Below are positions 23,995 to 35,040 of a DNA stretch of 64,000 nt, one piece after another; position 1 is the stretch's first letter, and the number at the start of each line of letters is the position of its first letter. The notes below the pieces were generated by a model that was given only the letters and a program-made list of their open reading frames with translations, was not told the DNA's origin and made no database searches. This DNA comes from Caprella mutica. Lineage: Eukaryota > Arthropoda > Malacostraca > Amphipoda > Caprellidae. The stretch covers positions 248,001-312,000 of the forward strand of contig CANNZV010000339.1 of the NCBI GenBank assembly GCA_947561585.1. Reading direction: 5' to 3'. A program made the translations under genes and the position numbers.

Positions 23995-25795
23995 CCTCAG
24001 GGGGTACTATGGTAAATAGTATCAGGGGGTGCTATGATAAATAGTCTCAGGGAGTACTATGCTAAATAGTCTCAGGGGGTGCTATGATAAATAGTCTCAG
24101 GGAGTACTATGCTAAATAGTCTCAGGGAGTACTATGCTAAATAATCTCAGGGGGTACTATGCTAAATAGTCTCAGGGGGTACTATGCTAAATAGTCTCAG
24201 GGGGTACTATGCTAAATAGTCTCAGGGGGTACTATGCTAAATAGTCTCAGGGGGTACTATGCAAAATAGTCTCAGGGGGTACTATGCTAAATATTCTCAG
24301 GGGGTACTATGCTAAATAGTCTCAGGGGGTACTATGCTAAATAGTCTCAGGGGGTTCTATGCTAAATAGTCTCAGGGGGTACTATACTAAATATTCTCAG
24401 GGGGTACTATGCTAAATAGTCTCAGGGTGTACTATGCTAAATAGTCTCAAGGGGTACTATGCTAAATAGTCTCAGGGGGTACTATGCTAAATATTCTCAG
24501 GGGGTACTATGCTAAATAGTCTCAGGGGGTACTATGCTAAATAGTCTCAGGGGGTACTATGCTAAATATTCTCTGAAGGTACTATGCAAAATAGTCTCAG
24601 GGGGTATTATGCAAAATAGTCTCAGGTGGTACTATGCAAAATAGTCTCAGGGGGTACTGTGCTAAATAGTATCAGGGGGTACTATGCAAAATAGTCTCTG
24701 GGGTACTATGGTAAAAAGTCTCAGGGAGCACTATGCTAAATAGTCTCAGGTGGGACTATGCTAATTAGTCTCAGAGGGCACTATGCTAAATAGTCTCAGG
24801 GGGCACTAAGCTAAATTATCTCAGGGGGTACTATGCTAAATTATCTCAGGGGGTACTATGCTAAATAGTCTCAGGGGGTACTATGGCAAATAGTCTCAGG
24901 AGCACAATGCTAAATAGCCTCAGAGGGTACTATGGCAAATAGTCTCAGGGGGCACAATACTAAATACTCTCAGGGGATACTATGGTAAATGGTCCCAGGG
25001 GGTACTATAGCAAGTAGTCTCAGGGGGTACTATGATAAATAGTCTCAGGGGGTACTATGGTAAATAGTCTTAGAGGGTACTATGGTAAATAGTCTCAAGG
25101 GGCACTATGGCAAATAGTCTCTGGGGGTACTATGGTAAATAGTCTCAGGGGGTACTATGGTAAATAGTCTTAAGGGGCACAATACTAAATAGCCTCAGGG
25201 GGTACTATGGTAAATAGTCTCAATGGGCACAATACTAAATAGCCTCAGGGGGTACTATGGTAAATAGTCTCAGGGGGTACATTACTAAATAGCCTCAGGA
25301 GGTACTATGGCAAATAGTCTCAGGGGGTACTATGGTAAATAGTCTCAGGGGGCACAATACTAAATAGTCTCAGGGGGTACTATGGTAAATAGTCTCAGGG
25401 GGTACTATGGCAAATAGTCTCAGAGGGTACTATGGCAAATAGTCTCAGGGGGTACTATGGTAAATAGTCTCAGGGGGTACTATGGTAAATAGTCTCAGGG
25501 GGCACAATACTAAATAGTCTCAGGGGCGCATTGGTAAATAGTCTCAGGGGGTACTATGGCAAATAGTCTCAGGGGGTACTATGGCAAATAGTTTCAGGGG
25601 GGTACTATCGTAAATAGTCTCAGGGGGTATAATACTAAATAGCCTCAGGGGGCACTATGCTAAATAGTTTCATGGGGTACTATGGTAAATTGTTTCAGGG
25701 GGCACTATGCTAAATAGTCTCAGGGGGCACTATGCTAGATAGTCTCAGGGGGCACTATGCTAGATAGTCTCAGGGGGCACTATGCTAAATAGTCA
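23995..25795. repeat. Minisatellite, 25-bp unit, ~72 copies
   Basis: The unit core is CTCAGGGGGTACTATG followed by CTAAATAGT. The left third is mostly GCTAAAT; the right two thirds are dominated by GGTAAAT, GGCAAAT and CACAATACTAAAT variants; the last copies return to GCTAAAT/GCTAGAT. Sequence divergence grows toward the right-centre, as expected for local homogenisation. Confidence 0.97.
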
Positions 25796-27659
25796 GTGCA
25801 ATAATTATTGTAGAAACTCCTCTTTGACTGGATGGTACTGTAAGAAAGGCTTTATAATATTCTATGTAATTCATTATGGGTAAATCTGGTAGAATGCTTG
25901 ATAAAAATGTCTTGTTTGTTGTATAGTAAACATTCATGTGCCAATGCGGAATGGGTTGACAATAAACGAATATTTAGAATTTATATATAACAGCGATTAA
26001 AATGGGAAATTAAAGGAATTTCATTTCGTGAGCTAATTAAGAAAGAAAATAACGGCACGATTAGTGATTAGTACCTGATATAACATTATTCAATAATTGT
26101 CATTTATGTTTAATTTTCCAATATTAACCTTCTTTTAGGAGCGTAAGTACTTGTGAATATCGAGGTAGGAGTCATTCTAAGACTTTAAAAGTCAGAATCT
26201 TGAAACCTTAACAGTTCGGATTTTTGTTTTCATGATAAAATGTTTGTTTTATGTGATATTCCCTATGAGTGTCAAAAATTACCCTAAAATCAGGATATCA
26301 ATCTTTCTATAATGAAGCATTTTTGAACATTTCGTTATTCTAGAAAGAAAAAATATACTTTATTATTCAAGCTGTCAAATTTTGTCGGATATGAAATGAA
26401 ACAACCCTGTTATTTGTTGACAAATCTTATTTACGGCATCGTGGACATTTTTATTTACTGTAGCAATATTTAATCTACAATTTTATAATGAAATTTTTAT
26501 TTATGCTAATATTTGGTTCTATAATATTTTAATTATTTTATGAACCAAAACTATTCAATTTTTTACTAATTTTTTACCAAGTTTTTTAGTTGAATTTTTG
26601 TGAAAATGTGAAATGAAATATTTTTAAATCTAAAAAAATTCAGAATTTTCAATGCATGCATGTGCTACAAATAATATCTAAAAATAACAAATTAAATAAT
26701 ATCGAAACAATGACAAAACAAACCAATAATTACAAGTCAAAAAGTATAGTAAAACAAAACCATAATAACAAAAAATACAAATAATAAATTCAATAATATC
26801 GAACAACAACAAAAAAACAATTATAAAAATATCATAATAACAAATAAAAATAACACATAAAAACAGATAAAATCATAATAACAAACAAAAGAAAAAAATT
26901 AAATCTGAAAACAGATAAAATCTAACCATTTTCAGTATTTTCCATACGTGTGCTAACCCCTATCACAATAATTCATAAATCACAAATAAGTTACAAAGTA
27001 ACAAAGGTAGAAGACAGACATGATATTAGAGTACCATTTAGCAGGTGGTACCTACCAGTCACTCAAACCAAAGCAGTAACCATATCAGCTAGAAGACGGA
27101 ATGCAACCAGTATAGTGGTAGTATGGTAAGAGAATACAGGTAGAGAGAGAAATTTATGGTATGATATGAAATTTTTATAAGTATAATCACTATTAATTGA
27201 AAAATAATATCTATTTGAAATATATATATACTATGTAAACACGTGTGTACATGTATTATAGTAATAAAGTAATAGGTATAACAATAATAAGTTATTTTAA
27301 ATGTAGATAATAGATTGCTACGTTACAATTTGAATAGAATACCACACGCAATATAACAGATGATAGGAAGTTATAAATAAGTGATCTTTTTGTCATATAA
27401 TAAAGTGAATCAGTTTAATAAAATGCATATGTTAAATCTAACATGTAAAATTCTACCAACAACTTTCATTATATTACCGTTCATTAAAATATCATTAGCA
27501 AATTACATTTCAATTCATTTAGAATTAATATTTTAAATATATTTTAAATTTAATATAAAGTTTCTATTTTCATTAAAAAAAATTTAATATCATAATTAAA
27601 TAATGGAAATTAGTTTCCACCAATTTTAAATTAATTCAATTTTAGTAGGTGTTAATCGT
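25796..27659. other. AT-rich unique region, no gene supported
   Basis: 26690-26900 is an A-rich stretch with recurring AATAACAAA/ACAAATAAT words (simple-sequence character). Nothing else is recognised. Confidence 0.4.
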
Positions 27660-27880
27660 CTGCTTCGGAACCAAAGGCCATATCGTTGACGTCAAAAAGA
27701 AATTAAATGCAAGGGATTGGAAGAAGCAGTCAGAAAGAAAAGTGGCTCCATGAACAAAGTCACCTGCCACTAGTCGGTGACAAAGCTAATGGATGCAAAA
27801 AAGCTACTCCGTGAATATAGTCACTTACCAAGGAATGTGACGAAAAGGGACACAATCACCGGTGGCTGCACTCACGGATG
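27660..27880 (+). repeat. Dispersed repeat, family 3 (copy 2, longest)
   Basis: It runs from TTCGGAACCAAAGGCCATAT through GGAAGAAGCAGTCAGAAAG and GTGGCTCCATGAAC to GTGACGAAAAGGGACACAAT. It is present four times in the window in both orientations. There is no clear terminal structure, so the class is unknown (SINE or LINE tail possible). Confidence 0.75.
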
Positions 27881-28614
27881 TAAGAGCATAATGAAGAGGT
27901 GATAGTAAATGAAGCCTACGAGTCTACCTAACACAAAAATCTAAGACCTCGTAGTTGAAGAGCATAACCCTAGCGCTATCCTCTAAAACTGCAAGTAGCG
28001 TTAAAAATGGTAAACATGGTGAAAGTGAAAAAAAAACATTTCATAAACCAAATTACAACAGTTCTGTTTTTCATCAAACAATGAGACTTAATAGCAGTAT
28101 CTAAATCTTTTTAACCATCACTGCATGTATCAGAAGGGTATCATCGCAACACAGATATTGTCAGTTGCCCTTATCAGCAACATACTCGACTAAATTTATT
28201 TTAATGTATTCATGCAGATGCAGAACTTGCATGGACTGATGGAACTGCATGTACATGAACAAATATGCAGGTAAATGTGCATATTTCTCTAAATAACATG
28301 TTTCATATGTAGAATAATTCGTATGTTATTTTACACAGTATTGCTAAGCGTCACATTTCTCAATTATTTACCACAATATATCTTATACAAAGGATAATGC
28401 GAAGAATATCTTTAATATGATTTATAATTATATAACTTATTTTAAAAGCTAAGTTAAGCATCACAGGTGTTATATAGACATTAATAAACAATATTATAAT
28501 ATAAAGTTATAAACTAATATGTCGCGTGGCAGCGAAGTCAAAATTTGAAATCGATATATTTTTATAAAGAAATCTAAATATACTATGATATATGCTAGAT
28601 TTTCTGTGACCATG

Positions 28615-28697
28615 TTAGAATTAATTATAAAATAATAATTAATTATAAAATAATAATTAATTATAAAATAATAATTACTTATAGTATAATAATTAAT
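28615..28697. repeat. Short AT tandem repeat, 17-bp unit, ~4 copies
   Basis: TTAATTATAAAATAATA repeated in register. Confidence 0.85.
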
Positions 28698-28969
28698 ATA
28701 ATCTTTAAATTAATATCTATCTATAAATTAATCTGAAAATGTGAGAAATATTTGTTTTATTTCGATACAAATTGCATACACTTTGCAAATACATAGTTTG
28801 TTGAATCACATTATATGAACGCGGTTTGATGACGCATCATGAAAATAACTACGTGATTGGTGTAGAGTTGATTGATCAATACTGGTCTGTGTTTGGATTA
28901 TTGTCAATTTACCATATAAATGATTTTTTATTGAATTATATAATTAATTTAGCATGGGGGGTTTAAGAT

Positions 28970-29079
28970 TTGTTTCGGAACCAAAGGCAATATCGCTGAG
29001 GGCAAAAGGAAATTAAATACAGGGGACTGGAAGAAGCAGTCAGACAAGAAAGTGGCTATATGAAAAAAATCACCTTCTA
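28970..29079 (+). repeat. Dispersed repeat, family 3 (copy 3, truncated)
   Basis: Matches the first half of the 27660 copy: TTTCGGAACCAAAGGCAATA, GGGGACTGGAAGAAGCAGTC and GAAAGTGGCT. Confidence 0.75.
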
Positions 29080-29221
29080 AAGAAATTAAAAAAAATGATA
29101 GCCATTTACAATTTTTGCCAAAGAGATGAATATACCAACTGCCGATTAACGGTAACAAAATTTTTTAAATATTCTTATACAGTACAGCAGCTAAATTTAA
29201 CAATTTTGAAGGAAATGAAAG

Positions 29222-29463
29222 CAGTAGAACTCCTCTATAGTGAATGTAGAGTCCTGAGTAAGAGAACTACCCCATATAGTGAACAAATTTCCTTTAGCCT
29301 GCTTATATGGCCCTTATAGTTTTCTAAGACTGATGGCAACCCATGGCAGACTAAAGAAAATTTGTTCACTATACATTATACAAGCTACATTCCTTACTCA
29401 GGACTTTAAAATCACTTTAGAGGAAGTCATTATTGAAGAAATCTCTATAGAGGAGTTCTACTG
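29222..29463. mobile_element. Pogo-like foldback MITE, ~242 bp
   Basis: The ends are CAGTAGAACTCCTCTATAGT and ACTCTCTATAG-type complement (CTATAGAGGAGTTCTACTG) followed by TA. Inner arms also pair: GAGTCCTGAGTAAG with CTTACTCAGGACT, and TAGTGAACAAATTTCCTTTA with TAAAGAAAATTTGTTCACTA. The CAGTAGAAC-type terminus resembles pogo/Tigger elements by family knowledge. The 74- and 86-aa frames across it are not genes. Confidence 0.7.
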
Positions 29464-30484
29464 TATAGTGCCACCGCTTGGAAAGGCTTATGACAACTTC
29501 ACTACAATGGTGGCTGTGGAAATGTCACTCATTTTATGACACTCTAAGTACACACTGCGGTCCACAACAATAATCTGTAATAGAGGGTTCAATTCTCTAA
29601 ATGGAAAAATGTACTGCAAATGAAGCCATAAAGAGAGTTAGAGACAACTCTATTTCAATTAGGAAAAGTGTAGGGTTTGCAGGTGTAATTGCAAGGTGTA
29701 GACGGTAGGTATTAGAGGAATTGCTACAAGATTAGAGGTGTGAAACTTATTGTACAACAGAGGTTACTTTATAGATGATAAGTTAATTAGGATAAAAACT
29801 ATACATTGAAGTCCTAACCTCTTGATGAAAAATGTTATAGAAATGAAATATCAAAATGCAGTTACAGTTAATAGCATTAAAAATAAATTAATAGAAATAT
29901 TATTCAGTAAAATTATCATTTAATAGTCACTGAAAATCTCTATGTAGTCGTAAAAGAGTAGTCAGTGTTTGAATTCCCTTACATTTACTATATCCTCTAT
30001 TATATCTATTTATAGTTTCTGAAATGTTTTTTGAGACAATGTTTTACAATTTAAATATCTTCACTTTTAGGTAACTTAAGAAATAGACTCACTTCAAGTC
30101 AAACAACTCTAACCGATAAATACTCATACAATAAAACACACAGGCCTTTATAGTAAAATATCAATATTTCGGACACTATCAAGGGTAATATATCGATATG
30201 TCCGATGAAGGACTATATGCATTCAGCTTTTCAATTTCATGATAAGTTACGTTTGCTTATTCGTTAAAATAATTATCGTAATAAAGCCATCATGTTTAAT
30301 ATACATGATGATGTACATATTGTACAATATCTATTTATTACGATTTATAATAATTCATATATCTACAATTTGCAATCTACATAGCCTACAGCACCTCCCA
30401 TGTAATCTACAGTGATCTAATCTGAATAGTCTTTTATTCACAATCAACAGTCTAATCTAAATAGCCTACAGTGTAAGACCTGCA
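29464..30484. other. Unique region, no gene supported
   Basis: AT-rich, with no ORF of note. GGGTTCAATTCTC at ~29587 resembles a tRNA B box but no cloverleaf can be built around it. Confidence 0.4.
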
Positions 30485-30705
30485 ATATACAGTCAGTTGA
30501 TCTACAGTCAGTTGATCTACAGTTAGTTTATCTACAGTCAGTTTATCTACAGTCAGTTTATCTACAGTCAGTTTATCTACAGTCAGTTTATCTACAGTCA
30601 GTTTATCTACAGTCAGTTTATCTACAGTCAGTTTATCTACAGTCAGTTTATCTACAGTCAGTTTATCTACAGTCATTTGATCTAGAGTTAGTTTATCTAC
30701 AGGCA
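30485..30705. repeat. Minisatellite, 15-bp unit, ~15 copies
   Basis: The unit AGTCAGTTTATCTAC is nearly invariant. On the minus strand it reads as a pentapeptide repeat KLTVD within a 104-codon frame (30766-30452), almost certainly an artefact of the 15-bp period. Confidence 0.96.
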
Positions 30706-31058
30706 TTTCCCCATCATCTACACTACACATCACATCCCTGCTCTTTATTTTGGCTCGTGTCTCCACTAATTACACACAAACACGGGCAGGTAGTTATTAA
30801 AAGAGCTGTAAGGTCTATGGCGACACTAGGCAATATATGGCCTCTATCGGAGAGAATTTGAGATACGTAAACTATGTCCATATTTCAGGGCAAAATATGC
30901 GCTGGATATTTTTCTGGACACGCGTCAATTTATAGCCAAGAATATAGGTAAACTTAAACCCATATTTAAATAAATTTCTCAATAGGAATGCTTCATAAAA
31001 AGTGTTTCAGTGACAATTGAGATATGTACTGTGAAATAATCAATATTGATGATGAACA

Positions 31059-31232
31059 GGGTTGTGACAATATGCATTTAAAATCATAGATCTTAAGAAT
31101 ATCATAGACGAAATGAATTGGTATCGAATACTAGCTATATACCGCTGGTTTAGAACGAATTAATACTGTTTACTCCTCCCCGTTTACAATATTTTCGGGA
31201 TCTATGATTTTAAAAGAATAATGTCACAACCC
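31059..31232. mobile_element. Foldback MITE, family 4 (copy 1, 174 bp)
   Basis: Inverted ends GGGTTGTGACAATATGCATT and its counterpart GTCACAACCC. ATCATAGATC pairs with GATCTATGAT inside. It is flanked on both sides by TGATGATGAACA (31047-31058 and 31236-31247). Confidence 0.8.
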
Positions 31233-31740
31233 TAGTGATGATGAACAGTATATAAAATGAAAGGATAACCAATAAAGAATCAACAAGATTCTATAATGAA
31301 ATCATCAAATGATTCTATAATGAAATCACCAACACTTTACGTTGTTGTTTATCATTTCCCTAACCATGCATTAAAAGGATCGAAAAGGCCTAAGCAGGTC
31401 CCTGCCTCCAGTACCCCATAACTACTCTAATAATAGCTATTATCGCTGCATTTACTTTAACTACAGGGTGTCCAGCACTGTGTGGTCTATTAGTTATATG
31501 CTAAATCAATGCTTCTATTGACAACTAACTTTAAAGCAGTAATTAATGCCATAGCCATCTTAATAGAAATGTTAATAGTATATACATGGGTATAATTCTG
31601 TGTATCGGTACCATCTTTTAAATTTAAACTTTTATGTTAAGAAGAATGGGTTATTGTTATATATGATGCTGAGTTTATTAAAATAATATTACTGGAAATA
31701 ACTGCTACTGTATATAAAAAGTTTTAAAAATATAGGGTTA

Positions 31741-31793
31741 GTTACAAGTTATCAGAGAGTTACACGTTTTTGATCCTGTAAGAAAAAATATAT
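31741..31793 (+). mobile_element. Probable diverged end of MITE family 1
   Basis: GGGTTAGTTACAAGTTATCAG resembles the family end but is clearly diverged, and no partner arm is visible. It abuts an end fragment of the half-site-rich repeat at 31794. Confidence 0.3.
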
Positions 31794-31855
31794 ACTAACT
31801 ATACTCGTAGAGCGCATACCTTCGCCACCGTTTATAAATCACCTTGATTATCCAA
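31794..31855 (-). repeat. End fragment of the half-site-rich repeat (family 5)
   Basis: CTCGTAGAGCGCATACCTTC followed by GCCACCGTTTATAAAT matches, in the same orientation, the left terminus of the copy at 54613. Confidence 0.65.
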
Positions 31856-32320
31856 TAATCTTTAGTTGTATAAGAGCTTGAGTTTAACCTTTGAATTTTA
31901 AATGTTCTAGAAATAGCATCCTAATATTCGGTAGAAGAGTTAACCCTAACTAAAAGAATTGAGACAAAGAGAGATGTCACACAGCGTAAAAGGCCAAAAT
32001 ATTGAGATGTCGACGAACAAATATAGCTAGTATTGTAATGCACTCCGAATGAAACAGAACTTTTTTGACAAATATTACATTGCTGAAAATGTCCAGTTAT
32101 TCAATTTAAATATTTGATTAAGTTATTTTTGTCTTTTTAATTATAGATAACTAGTAAATTGACTACATAGAACGAATTTTTCATCAACAGTTTAACTGCT
32201 GAATATATGTGTTATTTTCATCTAACCAGATATTTTGCGACTGCAATTATCTCTTTCATATATTGTTAACACTCAATATTGTCTTTCTTTCTATTCCAAA
32301 TTAAAGAAAATGGACAAATT

Positions 32321-32385
32321 TTCAGCGGACGAATTTTCCGTGGACGAATTTTCCGTAGACGGATTTTCCATGGACGAATTTTCCT
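32321..32385. repeat. Short array GGACGAATTTTCCGT, ~4 copies
   Basis: A 15-bp unit in which the outer GGA and TCC are complementary. Similar in style to the arrays at 33399 and 20509. A 61-aa plus frame crosses it (GRIFRGRIFRRRIF) and is not considered a gene. Confidence 0.85.
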
Positions 32386-32867
32386 AGTACCTGTTAATGC
32401 ATATGAACGAATCTGCTTTTCAAAGAGAATTAGGAAGCTATACCTATATGTAAAATTGAAGTAACTTTATCCCGGGTCTAATAATTGAATAAAGTAACTC
32501 GTCTTCTTGTATGTAACAACCTATGAATTTCTAATAACCTCGGTGCCAGTGCGGTATGCGATCTGAGTGTCTTTTACTGGTTTGGCATGTGATCTGGTTA
32601 GAATTTATTAGCAAATATAAAAGATACAGGTTAACGAGGTACATGATATAAAATAATTTTATTTCCTTAAATGATTATATACCATTTACATATGAAAAGA
32701 CTTAGTATATGGAAATACTTTATATTGTTTTCGGATACCTATATGGTTTTATGTTTTCTTCAACTCCTCAAAAATTCTACTGCTTCTATTTCAGTAGCAA
32801 TGGCTTTATAGAAATCTGTACCTAACATCTTAAAAGAGTAGCAAACAAATAATGAAATTTATTGAGG

Positions 32868-33167
32868 ACTAGTGTACTTTTCCGTTAAAAATAACGGGTC
32901 ATCATTGATTTCAATTATTATTATTATACCCGTTATTGTGTTACGCTTAATGTATTCAATTTAAATTAAATTTTCTGCATAGTCTAATTTATTTTAGAGA
33001 TAAAAAAACATTTGAAAATTGAATAAAAAAAGGGGAATTTAAATATCAAGTCAATATATTCCCGTGCGTATCATAGTTACATTCTTCATGTTTAATACCC
33101 GTCGCGTAGAAGCGGACACCAAATAAATAATTAAATAAACTCACGAGGGAAATTATTAGTATAGATA
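32868..33167 (+). mobile_element. Interspersed ~300-bp repeat, family 2 (copy 2)
   Basis: Collinear with 17967-18256 from the ACTAGTGTAC end and CCGTTAAAAATAACGGG hairpin to the GAAATTATTAGTATAGATA end, with modest divergence. Confidence 0.8.
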
Positions 33168-33398
33168 TATCTCGTCTATATTGTTTGTTTTGTATCATAG
33201 ATACATAAACAGAAAAATTATCATATTAAAATAAAAATACTAATGCATTATCAGATCACATAAACCTCAAAGATCGCATACCGAACTAGCACCACAATCA
33301 CCAACAAAGTGTGTTTTCCACTTTAATAAAGTAAAATAAAGAAAAATAATGTAAAATATTAAGAATAGACACTAAATAATACAAAATAAATCATTTAG

Positions 33399-33457
33399 TG
33401 AACGAAATGTCCGTGGACGAAATGTCCGTGGACGAAATGTCCGTGGACGAAATTTCC
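33399..33457. repeat. Short array GGACGAAATGTCCGT, ~4 copies
   Basis: A 15-bp unit containing the inverted pair GGAC/GTCC. It ends in TTCCGGCCACC, reminiscent of the CCGGTAAATTG tip of the Foldback-like element. Confidence 0.85.
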
Positions 33458-33611
33458 GGCCACCAATCAAAGATAGCATCACATCCCCGTACCAATAAAA
33501 GATAACATCTGCTCATTTCCCCCATGGTTGTTTATGTGAAAAGGTTCACCAATGATGTCATTATAGCATCAGTAGAGACTGACTTGATGACAGCTTTCCT
33601 CTGGTAATTTG

Positions 33612-33932
33612 AATAGCAAAGTAAAGTACAGCTTAATAGCAAAGTAAAGTACAGCCTAATAGCAAAGTAAAGTACAGCCTAATAGCAAAGTAAAGTACAG
33701 CCTAATAGCAAAGTAAAGTACAGCCTAATAGCAAAGTAAAGTACAGCCTAATAGCAAAGTAAAGTACAGCCTAATAGCAAAGTAAAGTACAGCCTAATAG
33801 CAAAGTAAAGTACAGCCTAATAGCAAAGTAAAGTACAGCCTAATAGCAAAGTAAAGTACAGCCTAATAGCAAAGTAAAGTACAGCCTAATAGCAAAGTAA
33901 AGTACAGCCTAATAGCAAAGTAAAGTACAGCC
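33612..33932. repeat. Minisatellite, 23-bp unit, 14 copies, almost identical
   Basis: The core GCCTAATAGCAAAGTAAAGT is followed by ACA. Apart from the first copy (GCTTAATAG) the units are identical, implying recent expansion. Confidence 0.97.
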
Positions 33933-33954
33933 AGGGGATATACTTCTTTCTACC

Positions 33955-33999
33955 CAGAGAGAGAGAGAGAGAGAGGAAGAGAGATAGGTATTTGGGGGG
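33955..33999. repeat. Microsatellite (GA)n and poly-G tract
   Basis: A GA dinucleotide run followed within ~15 bases by about 13 consecutive G. Confidence 0.9.
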
Positions 34000-34060
34000 G
34001 GGGGGATTTTGATATATTCTATAATTCGATTACGCTTAATTAACATATGTAATGCCTAAA

Positions 34061-35040
34061 CGAAATTTAATATAGGAAATTAAATTTAATGTAAGAAATT
34101 AAATTTAATGTAAGAAATTAAATTTTATGTAAGAAATTAAATTTAATGTAAGAAATTAAATTTAATGTAAGAAATTAAATTTAATGTAAGAAATTAAATT
34201 TAATGTAAGATATTAAATTTAATGTACGAAATTAAATTTAATGTACGAAATTAAATTTAATGTAAGATATTAAATTTAATGTAAGATATTAAATTTAATG
34301 TACGAAATGAAATTTAATGTAAGAAATTATATTTAATGTAAGAAATTAAATTTGATGTAAGATATTAAATTTAATGTACGAAATTAAATTTAATGTAAGA
34401 TATTAAATTTAATGTAAGATATTAAATTTAATGTACGAAATGAAATTTAATGTAAGAAATTATATTTAATGTAAGAAATTAAATTTGATGTAAGATATTA
34501 AATTTAATGTACGAAATGAAATTTAATGTAAGAAATTAAATTTAATGTAAGAAATTAAATTTAATGTAAGAAATGAAATTTAATGTAAGAAATTAAATTT
34601 AATGTAAGAAATTAAATTTAATGTAAGAAATTAAATTTAATGTAAGAAATTAAATTTAATGTAAGATATTAAATTTAATGTACGAAATGAAATTTAATGT
34701 AAGAAATTAAATTTAATGTAAGAAATTAAATTTAATGTAAGAAATGAAATTTAATGTAAGAAATTAAATTTAATGTAAGATATTAAATTTAATGTACGAA
34801 ATGAAATTTAATGTAAGAAATTAAATTTAATGTAAGAAATTAAATTTAATGTAAGAAATTAAATTTAATGTAAGAAATTAAATTTAATGTAAGATATTAA
34901 ATTTAATGTACGAAATGAAATTTAATGTAAGAAATTAAATTTAATGTAAGAAATTAAATTTAATGTAAGAAATGAAATTTAATGTAAGAAATGAAATTCA
35001 AAGTAATATATAAAATTCGATGTAAGAAATATAATTCAGT
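34061..35040. repeat. Minisatellite, 19-bp unit, ~50 copies
   Basis: The unit GAAATTAAATTTAATGTAA has recurring variants GATATTAAA, GTACGAAATG and AAATTATATT. The ordered set of variants repeats in blocks (e.g. around 34290, 34430, 34680, 34790, 34905), showing higher-order amplification. It ends in degenerate copies after 34980. Confidence 0.95.

Noticed and set aside
29570..29610. Possible tRNA B box (GGGTTCAATTCTC)
   Set aside because: No A box, acceptor stem or anticodon arm can be found around it.
30452..30766. 104-codon minus ORF with KLTVD pentapeptides
   Set aside because: Explained by the 15-bp minisatellite; the non-repeat ends have no motif.
32321..33457. The two GGACGAA arrays as ends of one foldback element
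   Set aside because: They are in the same orientation rather than inverted, and their units differ, so they do not form a TIR pair.
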